Assembly (NCBI GenBank): GCA_937995495.1
Contig: CALKKA010000177.1
Coordinates: forward strand, 1-7,737
Length of the DNA stretch: 7,737 bases
Source: an uncultured Phycisphaerae bacterium
GTDB lineage: Bacteria > Planctomycetota > Phycisphaerae > Sedimentisphaerales > Anaerohalosphaeraceae
Direction: 5' to 3'
The translations under genes and the position numbers were made by a program. Below are positions 1-5,129 of the stretch, one piece after another. A model generated the notes under the pieces. That model saw only the letters and a list, made by a program, of their open reading frames with translations, ran no database searches and was not told the origin of the DNA. Numbering within the stretch: position 1 is the stretch's first letter; each line of letters starts with the position of its first letter.

Positions 1-261
1 CAGGAACTGCACGAATTGATTCGCGTCTATTCGCATCAGGCCGCGGCGCAGGTCAAGCAGCATGGCCTTCACAACGACCTGCTCGACCGTCTCAAGGCCG
101 ACCCGGCATTTGCCAAAGTCGATTTCAGAAAAGTGATGAATCCAAAAGCGTACATCGGACGCTGTCCTGAACAGGTCAACGAATTTATTGCGGAAGTGGT
201 TGCGCCTGTCAGACGCAAGTATCGTAAAGCATTGAATAAAAAAGTGGATTTGAAAGTATAA
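1..261 (+). CDS. purB: Adenylosuccinate lyase, C-terminal fragment (5' end outside window)
   Basis: The reading frame is open from base 1 and ends with TAA at 259-261, so only the last 86 residues are visible. Adenylosuccinate lyase splits SAICAR to AICAR and adenylosuccinate to AMP in purine synthesis, in the cytoplasm. The visible part matches the C-terminal domain of the family. It begins with a helix of the type ELHELIRVYSHQAAAQVKQ, continues with NDLLDRLKADP, and then has the YIGRCPEQVNEF segment typical of this domain (family: yxGRAxxQVxxF). It ends in a basic helix, RRKYRKALNKK. The catalytic residues lie upstream and cannot be checked. The pyrE start follows after 11 bases, so the two genes are probably co-transcribed. 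The fumarase/aspartase superfamily has other members, but this tail is specific to PurB-type lyases. Confidence 0.88.
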   Translation, partial: QELHELIRVYSHQAAAQVKQHGLHNDLLDRLKADPAFAKVDFRKVMNPKAYIGRCPEQVNEFIAEVVAPVRRKYRKALNKKVDLKV

Positions 262-272
262 AGGATTTCTAG

Positions 273-797
273 ATGGACAAAGCAGCACTTACAGCACGGA
301 TCAAAGAAGCATCGTATTTAGAAGGGGATTTCCTCCTTCGCAGCGGCAAACGCAGTAAATATTATATGGACAAATACCTGTTTGAGACCCAGCCGGATAT
401 TTTGAAGGCACTCGGCACCGAATTTTGCAAGCATCTGACTGACGATGTCACGCTGATCGCAGGTGCGGAACTCGGCGGTGTGGCACTGGCGGCGGCTGCG
501 GCGATGGAAGCAAATCTGCCGTGGATCATCGTACGCAACAGCAAAAAGGATTACGGCACCAGCAAAATGGTCGAAGGCGTTCTCAAAGAGGGCGATGTCG
601 TGCTGCTGGTTGAGGATATCGCGACCACTGCCGGCCAGATTCTCGAAGCGGCTAAAATTATCACCGATGCCCGGGCGACTGTCAAAAAGATCGTTTGTGT
701 CATCGACCGAAAGCAGGGTGGTCGGGAGAATACCGAAGCCGCTGGTTATACCTTTGACAGTATCATTACCAAAGACGACCTCGGCATTACCGACTGA
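273..797 (+). CDS. pyrE: Orotate phosphoribosyltransferase (short form)
   Basis: The 174-residue product is predicted to transfer phosphoribose from PRPP to orotate, giving OMP, the fifth step of pyrimidine synthesis in the cytoplasm. The N-terminus has the OPRT signature FLLRSGKRSKYYMDKY (residues 20-35). Residues 88-96 (RNSKKDYGT) correspond to the mobile catalytic loop with its lysines. Residues 110-122 (VLLVEDIATTAGQ) are the PRPP-binding motif, with the acidic pair E114-D115. The length is at the short end for the family (many enzymes are about 170-215 residues), and no domain appears to be missing. ATG at 273 is supported by AAGGA at 260-264, which overlaps the purB stop codon. A long reverse-strand frame across the gene is a shadow. 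Another PRPP-dependent transferase is possible but unlikely given the N-terminal signature. Confidence 0.9.
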   Translation: MDKAALTARIKEASYLEGDFLLRSGKRSKYYMDKYLFETQPDILKALGTEFCKHLTDDVTLIAGAELGGVALAAAAAMEANLPWIIVRNSKKDYGTSKMVEGVLKEGDVVLLVEDIATTAGQILEAAKIITDARATVKKIVCVIDRKQGGRENTEAAGYTFDSIITKDDLGITD

Positions 798-816
798 TGG
801 GGTAATAAATGCTGAA

Positions 817-853
817 AATGTTGTCGGGCGGCTGGCCAAAAAGGCACAACATT
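817..853 (+). other. Inverted repeat downstream of pyrE
   Basis: AATGTTGT at 817-824 is the exact reverse complement of ACAACATT at 846-853. A small inner stem, GCC-AAAAA-GGC (835-845), abuts the right arm. As RNA this would form a hairpin about 20 bases after the pyrE stop. No T-run follows, so it is not a classical intrinsic terminator. It could stabilise the 3' end of the purB-pyrE mRNA, or act as an operator, because it ends four bases before the predicted -35 box of the next promoter. The repeat is seen directly; its role is inference. Confidence 0.45.
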
Positions 854-856
854 CGT

Positions 857-884
857 TTGCAACCGGCCCAGACATCGATATAAT
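857..884 (+). promoter_or_regulatory. Sigma70-type promoter for the bamD-like gene
   Basis: The -35 element TTGCAA (857-862, 4 of 6 consensus bases) is separated by 16 bases from TATAAT (879-884), a perfect -10 element. Transcription would start near 891, giving a leader of about 80 bases before ATG 970. This makes the envelope genes transcriptionally separable from purB-pyrE. The assignment is by sequence only. Confidence 0.55.
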
Positions 885-912
885 ATGCGATCTAGGACAA
901 ATTAGAATGTTT

Positions 913-936
913 GCTGGACCAAGAGCTTCGTCCGGC
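913..936 (+). other. Hairpin in the leader of the bamD-like gene
   Basis: GCTGGAC (913-919) can pair with GTCCGGC (930-936) over seven positions, one of them a G-U pair, with a 10-base loop. It lies inside the predicted 5' leader and is not followed by a T-run, so it is not a terminator. It may be a small leader structure or chance. Confidence 0.3.
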
Positions 937-969
937 GGTTTATCTTAACTGTATTCCAAGGAAACACTT

Positions 970-2136
970 ATGGGTTTAAAGGTCAAACGGATTTGGATGG
1001 TTTTGGCAATGTTATCAATTCTGATAGGAGTTGGTACCGCTGAAACCTACCATCTTAGCGGTGAAAATAGTTGGGAGAACGCGGCCGACACGCCTGAGGG
1101 TGAGTATTTGTTGGCGGTTTCAAAGATCAAGCAACAGCTATTAACGGGTAAGAAATCTGATGTTGTCAATGCTTTAGAACAACTTAAAAGCGATTTCCCT
1201 GAGATGGCAGGCGCTGAAATACAGGCCTATCTGGATGCTGAAAAGCTGTATGCCAATGCCAAATGGTACAAGGCCGCTACGGCATATAAGAAGTTTATTG
1301 GCGCCTGGCCAGACAGCATTTTGCAACCGGCGGCACTGGAACGGGTTTTCTCTATTGCGACCGCTTATCTGCAGGGCCAGAAGCGAAGCTTTATTAAAGT
1401 CTTAAGGCTGCCTGCGTTTGATACCGGCGTTGAATTGATGCGGGATGTCGCGGACCGAGCGGGAAATGCACCCATAGGGTTGCGAGCGTTGACAACGCTG
1501 GCCGAAAATCAAGAACGCAAGGAGCAATTTGTTGAAGCCTACTACACATGGCAGGAGATTGCCGACCGTTGGCCTACTGGCCAAACTCGGCAAACAGCCG
1601 TACTGCGGATGGCACAGACCCTTCATGCTTCTTATGACGGCGCCCCCTATGATGCCTCTGTTTTAGAGAGCGCGCGATCGTATTTTGAGGATTACCAGAT
1701 GCAATACCCACAGGAGGCCTCTCGATTGGAGGTTGCCCAAACACTGGCACTGATTACTGAGCAGTTGGCCTATAAGGAATATGAAATGGGTTTCTACTAC
1801 GAGCGTACCGGAAGTATGGCGGCTGCGGAACAATATTACAATAAAGTGATTAAAGAATGGCCCGACAGCAAGGCTGCCCAGATGGCTAAGGCTCGATTGT
1901 TGCCGGATGCTGCTTCCCCGATCAAAATGAACATTCGACGGAGAGCCGTCAATGGAACCACTAATTTTCTGGATAGCTGGTTCGGGGTCGAGTCGCTGTT
2001 TGACAAAGTTCTACCCGCCGATGAGGATAAAAGTGAAATATCGCCGGACGTTCTTGATGACGGCATGGTAGTGGATGAATACATCGAACTTGATGACGGC
2101 ATGATAGTGGACGAATATATCGAAATGTCACCCTAA
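970..2136 (+). CDS. Secreted TPR protein resembling outer-membrane assembly factor BamD
   Basis: The 388-residue protein has a signal peptide (basic KVKR, hydrophobic 8-22, likely cleavage after A24). The body has TPR-like helix pairs at about 82-116, 168-204 and 266-300, with recurrent WPDS or WPTG turns after helices (YKKFIGAWPDS, WQEIADRWPTG, YNKVIKEWPDS). This is the pattern of BamD/YbgF-type periplasmic TPR proteins. BamD works with BamA to fold outer-membrane beta-barrels. Two differences stand out. There is no lipobox and no cysteine anywhere, so it cannot be lipid-anchored. It is also longer than typical BamD (about 245 residues), with an acidic tail from about 350 that ends in two near-identical 12-residue repeats. 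ATG 970 has AAGGA at 958-962, seven bases upstream. The neighbouring lptE supports an envelope role. It could instead be a generic TPR scaffold, so no gene symbol is given. Confidence 0.72.
   Translation: MGLKVKRIWMVLAMLSILIGVGTAETYHLSGENSWENAADTPEGEYLLAVSKIKQQLLTGKKSDVVNALEQLKSDFPEMAGAEIQAYLDAEKLYANAKWYKAATAYKKFIGAWPDSILQPAALERVFSIATAYLQGQKRSFIKVLRLPAFDTGVELMRDVADRAGNAPIGLRALTTLAENQERKEQFVEAYYTWQEIADRWPTGQTRQTAVLRMAQTLHASYDGAPYDASVLESARSYFEDYQMQYPQEASRLEVAQTLALITEQLAYKEYEMGFYYERTGSMAAAEQYYNKVIKEWPDSKAAQMAKARLLPDAASPIKMNIRRRAVNGTTNFLDSWFGVESLFDKVLPADEDKSEISPDVLDDGMVVDEYIELDDGMIVDEYIEMSP
2053..2124 (+). repeat. Tandem 36-bp duplication inside the bamD-like gene
   Basis: Two in-frame 36-base copies (2053-2088 and 2089-2124) encode residues 362-373 and 374-385. 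They read LDDGMVVDEYIE and LDDGMIVDEYIE. The DNA copies differ at three bases, only one of which changes a residue (V to I). The copies sit three codons before the stop and give the protein a strongly acidic tail. Confidence 0.92.
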
Positions 2137-2202
2137 GTTCTGGGTGAAGGCATAGAACTGTGATAGCCCTTACTTGAATCTAAGAATTAAAGGACGCAAA
2201 GC

Positions 2203-2712
2203 GTGAAAAAAGCACTGACATCTATCATCGTTATTACACTGATCGCATCGAGTGTGGTGGTTGTGGGTGGTTGCGGCTATGAAAATAATTGGCCTTATCC
2301 GCAGCAGATCCAGACGGTTTACGTCGAAATGTTTGATACGACGAGCTTTCGTCGTGGGCACGAATTTACATTAACCAACGCCATCTGCAAACGCCTTGAG
2401 GCTCAATCGCCTTACAAAATCGTTTCGGATCGAAATGTAGCAGATTCGGTGCTCAGCGGAAAAATGGGGATTGGCTCCAGCGTTCTGGCAACGGACTATT
2501 ATTCCGCTCGACCGATTGAATACGAAACACTGGTTAATGTGACTGTTACGTGGAAAAATCTCAAGACCGGTGAATTGATGATTGAAGAAGGACAGGTTAA
2601 TGTTTCCAGCAGTTATTCGAATTGGCTGGGCCAGACATTTGACTACTCTATTGATCAGGCAGTCAACAAGGCCGCCGTTCAGGTGGTTGAACTGATGGAA
2701 ACCCCTTGGTAA
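2203..2712 (+). CDS. lptE: LptE-like LPS-assembly lipoprotein
   Basis: The protein has 169 residues. A lipoprotein signal peptide (KK, hydrophobic 8-22) ends in VVGGCGY, with C24 as the acylation site; the CGY start of the mature protein is common in LptE. The mature part follows the LptE plan: an early IQTVYVEMFDTTSFRRGHEF strand, LTNAICKRLE helix, YKIVSDRNVADSVLSGKM strand, and a late amphipathic helix at 145-166. LptE is the outer-membrane lipoprotein that plugs the LptD barrel and helps deliver LPS to the cell surface. The start codon is GTG at 2203, chosen because AAGGA (2190-2194) is eight bases upstream and the signal peptide begins there. It lies 66 bases after the bamD-like gene and 84 before ftsH, probably in one transcription unit. 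LptE is poorly conserved, so the call rests on architecture and the motifs above. Confidence 0.78.
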   Translation: MKKALTSIIVITLIASSVVVVGGCGYENNWPYPQQIQTVYVEMFDTTSFRRGHEFTLTNAICKRLEAQSPYKIVSDRNVADSVLSGKMGIGSSVLATDYYSARPIEYETLVNVTVTWKNLKTGELMIEEGQVNVSSSYSNWLGQTFDYSIDQAVNKAAVQVVELMETPW

Positions 2713-2734
2713 GCTCGACACCTCACAGTATAAA
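2706..2734 (+). promoter_or_regulatory. Possible sigma70-type promoter for ftsH
   Basis: TTGGTA (2706-2711, 4 of 6) and TATAAA (2729-2734, 5 of 6) are separated by 17 bases. The -35 box overlaps the last codons of lptE. Transcription would begin near 2741, at the edge of the palindrome at 2740-2770. Such matches can arise by chance in AT-rich gaps, so confidence is limited. Confidence 0.38.
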
Positions 2735-2739
2735 ATGAA

Positions 2740-2770
2740 AATTCAAAAAAGTCGATTTCTTTTTAGAATT
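2740..2770 (+). promoter_or_regulatory. AT-rich imperfect palindrome in the ftsH leader
   Basis: The left arm AATTC-A-AAAAAG (2740-2751) matches the right arm CTTTTT-A-GAATT (2759-2770), with 11 of 12 positions paired, a single A-A mismatch and a 7-base loop. It would lie at the very 5' end of an mRNA started from the TATAAA box. It could be an operator, an mRNA-stabilising hairpin, or an attenuator. The symmetry is seen; the function is inferred. Confidence 0.45.
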
Positions 2771-2796
2771 GCACAATCACAGGACTTCTTTAAGTT

Positions 2797-4848
2797 ATGA
2801 TTAAAAAACCGACGCCTCCTCAAAAAAAACCGCTCAAGCCATCTGGCCCTAAGCCGCCGCTTCACCAATATAGTCGTGGGCCGTTTAGTTGGCTGCTAAT
2901 CGGGCTGGTCGTTATGTTTGTTTTGATGACGCTGACAAAGATGAGCCGCGTACAGCCATTAAAATACTCCCAGTTCGAGGCCTATGTTGAACAGCGGTAT
3001 GTGGAAAGCGCCGAGTTAAACGAATCTGGGCGAAAGATCAAGGGTGAGTTAACGGACGCGGCCGTCGAGGCCTTGAATCAAGATGGCACAGTTGCGGCAA
3101 AGATTTACGAGGTGCGTTACGCCCCGGAAATGCTGCCGGAAAACTTTACAACATGGCTTAAAAATAATGGCGTTCAAGAGTATGACAGTGCTGGCGAAAG
3201 CTGGGTATTGCCGCTTCTGGTGAACCTGCTGCCGCTAATCCTGATTGTGGGATTGGTCTATTTCTTCTTTTTACGGAACCTTAAATCCGGCGGCGGGGGA
3301 ATGCTGATGAACTTCGGACGCAGCAAGCACCGGATGCAGGGTAAAGAGCATAAAATGACATTTGAAGATGTCGCCGGGATCGAGGAGGCTAAGGATGAGG
3401 TCGCCGAAATCATCGAGTTTTTGAGAAATCCAAAAAAATTCAAAAAACTCGGCGGACGCATTCCGCGCGGTGTTCTGTTGGTGGGCCCTCCCGGTTGCGG
3501 AAAAACGCTGCTGGCCAAGGCCATTTCCGGTGAAGCGGATGTACCGTTCTTCAGCATTGCCGGTAGTGATTTTGTGGAGATGTTCGTCGGCGTCGGTGCC
3601 AGCCGGGTTCGAGACTTATTCAAGCAGGCCAAAGAAAACGCTCCCTGTATCATCTTTTTGGATGAAGTGGACGCCATCGGTAAAAAACGAGGTCCCGGTT
3701 TTGCCAGCGGCGGCCATGATGAACGAGAACAGACCCTGAATGCCATCTTAGTGGAAATGGATGGCTTTGGCACAGATGATCAGGTGATCGTGATGGCCGC
3801 CACGAACCGCGGTGACATTTTGGACGGGGCGTTGACCCGTCCGGGGCGATTTGACCGGCAGGTAGTGGTGCCCTTGCCCGACCTGAAAGGGCGGATGAAG
3901 ATCCTGCAGATTCACGCCAAAAAAATCAAGTACGATCCCAATGTTGACTTTGAAAGACTGGCCCGTGGAACGCCGATGTTCAGCGGCGCCGAACTGGAAG
4001 CGTTGATCAATGAAGCTGCGATCAGTGCCAGTATGCACGATAAGGATTTTGTCGAGATGGCCGACTTCGAAGAAGCCCGGGATAAGGTACGCTGGGGCCG
4101 AGCCAAACGCAGCCGGGATGTGGATGACCACGACCGCAAGATGACGGCCTACCACGAAGCCGGACACGCCCTGGTGCAGTCGATGCTGGCCGATGCGGAT
4201 CCGTTGCACAAGGTTAGCATTATCCCGCGCGGCCCGATGGGCGGTGCAACCTTTGCGCTGCCGAAAAAAGATCGACTGTATTACTCAAAGAAATACTGCC
4301 TGGCGAATTTACAAGTTTGTTTTGGCGGGCGCGTGGCCGAGGAGCTTTTCTGTGACGATATTACCAGCGGGGCGCAGGGAGATATCAAGCAGGCGACAAT
4401 GATCGCACGGGAAATGGTTACCGAATGGGGCATGGGTGAAGAGTTGGGCCCGATTAAGTACTCTCCAGACATGGGACCGGAGGTTTATTACGGCATGGGG
4501 CCGGAATATTCCCAAAAAACGGCTGAAAGCATTGACCGTGAGATTAAACGGCTGATCGATGAGGCCTATAAAAAAGTCAAAGAACTTATGCAGGCCCAAA
4601 AAGATAAGATGGAGGCGTTGACTCAGGCGCTGCTGAAATATGAAACGCTGGATGCCGAAGATGTTAAGCAGATCCTCGATGGGGGAACATTGGATAAGCC
4701 GACAGTGGCAGATCTATTGAAGAAAGAGCAGGAAAAAGCGGCAGAAAAGACTGCCGATACGAATAACAGCTCTGCAAAAACTAACGATGATACTGATGGG
4801 TTTCCAGAAAACAACAACCTTGATGGGGCAGACAACCCTTCAGCGTAA
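2797..4848 (+). CDS. ftsH: ATP-dependent zinc metalloprotease FtsH
   Basis: FtsH is a hexameric inner-membrane AAA+ protease that extracts and degrades membrane and some cytosolic proteins. The 683 residues show the full domain order. A cytosolic Pro/Lys-rich N-tail (1-29) precedes TM1 (30-47), a periplasmic domain (about 50-134) and TM2 (136-159). The AAA domain has Walker A GPPGCGKT (230-237), pore motif F263-V264-G265, Walker B IIFLDE (285-290) and the second region of homology ATNRGDILDGALTRPGRFDR, with arginine fingers R348 and R351. In the protease domain HEAGH (453-457) supplies two zinc ligands and the catalytic Glu, and D529 in SGAQGDIKQAT is the likely third ligand. All catalytic residues are present. 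The last 40 residues are Asn/Asp-rich and probably disordered. The ATG at 2797 has only a distant AGGA (2781-2784, 12 bases away), a weak ribosome binding site that could limit translation. The neighbouring lptE is notable because E. coli FtsH controls LPS synthesis through LpxC. Confidence 0.96.
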   Translation: MIKKPTPPQKKPLKPSGPKPPLHQYSRGPFSWLLIGLVVMFVLMTLTKMSRVQPLKYSQFEAYVEQRYVESAELNESGRKIKGELTDAAVEALNQDGTVAAKIYEVRYAPEMLPENFTTWLKNNGVQEYDSAGESWVLPLLVNLLPLILIVGLVYFFFLRNLKSGGGGMLMNFGRSKHRMQGKEHKMTFEDVAGIEEAKDEVAEIIEFLRNPKKFKKLGGRIPRGVLLVGPPGCGKTLLAKAISGEADVPFFSIAGSDFVEMFVGVGASRVRDLFKQAKENAPCIIFLDEVDAIGKKRGPGFASGGHDEREQTLNAILVEMDGFGTDDQVIVMAATNRGDILDGALTRPGRFDRQVVVPLPDLKGRMKILQIHAKKIKYDPNVDFERLARGTPMFSGAELEALINEAAISASMHDKDFVEMADFEEARDKVRWGRAKRSRDVDDHDRKMTAYHEAGHALVQSMLADADPLHKVSIIPRGPMGGATFALPKKDRLYYSKKYCLANLQVCFGGRVAEELFCDDITSGAQGDIKQATMIAREMVTEWGMGEELGPIKYSPDMGPEVYYGMGPEYSQKTAESIDREIKRLIDEAYKKVKELMQAQKDKMEALTQALLKYETLDAEDVKQILDGGTLDKPTVADLLKKEQEKAAEKTADTNNSSAKTNDDTDGFPENNNLDGADNPSA

Positions 4849-4863
4849 CTCCAATAGTTTTCT

Positions 4864-4909
4864 TTGAGTCTTAAAAAACTTGGGAAGTTTCTTTGATGGC
4901 GTGACTCAA
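4864..4909 (+). other. Nested inverted repeats after ftsH
   Basis: The outer arms TTGAGTC (4864-4870) and GACTCAA (4903-4909) are perfect reverse complements. Between them AAACTT (4876-4881) and AAGTTT (4885-4890) pair across GGG. Together they would fold into a two-step stem starting 15 bases after the ftsH stop. A short, broken T-rich stretch (TTTCTTTG) follows the inner stem, so weak termination or 3'-end protection is possible. Confidence 0.4.
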
Positions 4910-4973
4910 TATGAGGGCATGCCGGATCGCATCATTTCTTGAATCAGAAAATGCCTGACATATTCGAACAAAC

Positions 4974-4983
4974 TTTTTTTTTT
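4974..4983 (+). repeat. Run of ten T
   Basis: An uninterrupted T10 tract (4974-4983) lies upstream of the htrA promoter region. It is not directly preceded by a GC-rich stem, so it does not make a standard terminator. It could act as an AT-rich upstream element or bend DNA, and is a likely site of replication slippage. Confidence 0.8.
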
Positions 4984-5018
4984 AGCCGTATATCGTATAA
5001 GGTATTTGGAGTGCTAGC

Positions 5019-5026
5019 GGGGGGGG
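5019..5026 (+). repeat. Run of eight G
   Basis: A G8 tract (5019-5026) lies about 16 bases upstream of the predicted htrA -35 box. Poly-G tracts in promoters can change length by slippage and alter expression in phase-variable genes. Whether this one varies cannot be told from a single sequence. It is also a place where sequencing error is common. Confidence 0.8.
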
Positions 5027-5041
5027 TAATGACAAGCTTTA

Positions 5042-5070
5042 TTTACAGTTGATATGCGTAACGCTATTTT
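5042..5070 (+). promoter_or_regulatory. Possible sigma70-type promoter for htrA
   Basis: TTTACA (5042-5047, 5 of 6) is followed after 17 bases by TATTTT (5065-5070, 4 of 6). Transcription would start near 5077, leaving a leader of about 53 bases. No sigmaE- or sigma32-like element and no complete CIRCE element were recognised, although an HtrA gene would often be stress-induced. Confidence 0.42.
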
Positions 5071-5074
5071 GATA

Positions 5075-5094
5075 AAAAACTTAGAGCTGTTTTT
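5075..5094 (+). other. AT-rich inverted repeat in the htrA leader
   Basis: AAAAAC (5075-5080) and GTTTTT (5089-5094) are perfect reverse complements around an 8-base loop. The element sits at the predicted 5' end of the htrA transcript and ends 23 bases before the ribosome binding site. It resembles, in position and composition, the palindrome ahead of ftsH. Confidence 0.4.
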
Positions 5095-5117
5095 AAGTGA
5101 CAAGAAAAGATAACAGG

Positions 5118-5123
5118 AAAGGA
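5118..5123 (+). promoter_or_regulatory. Ribosome binding site deciding the htrA start
   Basis: AAAGGA lies six bases before ATG 5130. The same frame extends up to a GTG at 5097, but that GTG has no purine-rich site at a suitable distance and would put a charged stretch ahead of the signal peptide. The ATG is therefore preferred. Confidence 0.8.
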
Positions 5124-5129
5124 AATGCG

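Larger units (their letters stand above)
4849..5129 (+). other. ftsH-htrA intergenic region (281 bases)
   Basis: No gene of credible length or with a ribosome binding site is visible here. The region holds nested inverted repeats just after ftsH (4864-4909), a GGCATGCC palindrome (4916-4923), GGCAT/ATGCC arms (4916-4920 and 4951-4955), a run of ten T (4974-4983), a run of eight G (5019-5026), a likely promoter (5042-5070) and an AT-rich hairpin (5075-5094). It is distinctly more AT-rich and repetitive than the neighbouring genes, so it is mainly regulatory. No clear intrinsic terminator for ftsH is present: the T10 run lies about 17 bases beyond the nearest stem. Confidence 0.6.

Noticed and set aside
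318..875. Long reverse-strand open frame of 185 codons across pyrE
   Set aside because: It lies opposite a well-supported gene with OPRT motifs, has no recognisable domain, and is explained by codon bias of pyrE.
463..948. Plus-strand open frame of 161 codons overlapping pyrE and the following gap
   Set aside because: It overlaps pyrE in another frame, is rich in Arg/Ser as out-of-frame translations often are, and shows no family resemblance.
2136..2159. AGTTCT/AGAACT inverted repeat after the bamD-like gene as a terminator
   Set aside because: The stem is six bp with a 12-base loop and no T-run follows; lptE most likely is read through.
3258..3773. Reverse-strand open frame of 171 codons within ftsH
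   Set aside because: It is opposite the highly conserved AAA domain and shows low-complexity Ser/Pro content typical of an antisense shadow.
5009..5018. GAGTGCTAGC, resembling the right half of a CIRCE heat-shock operator
   Set aside because: The left half (TTAGCACTC) is absent at the required nine-base spacing, so it is only a chance half-site.
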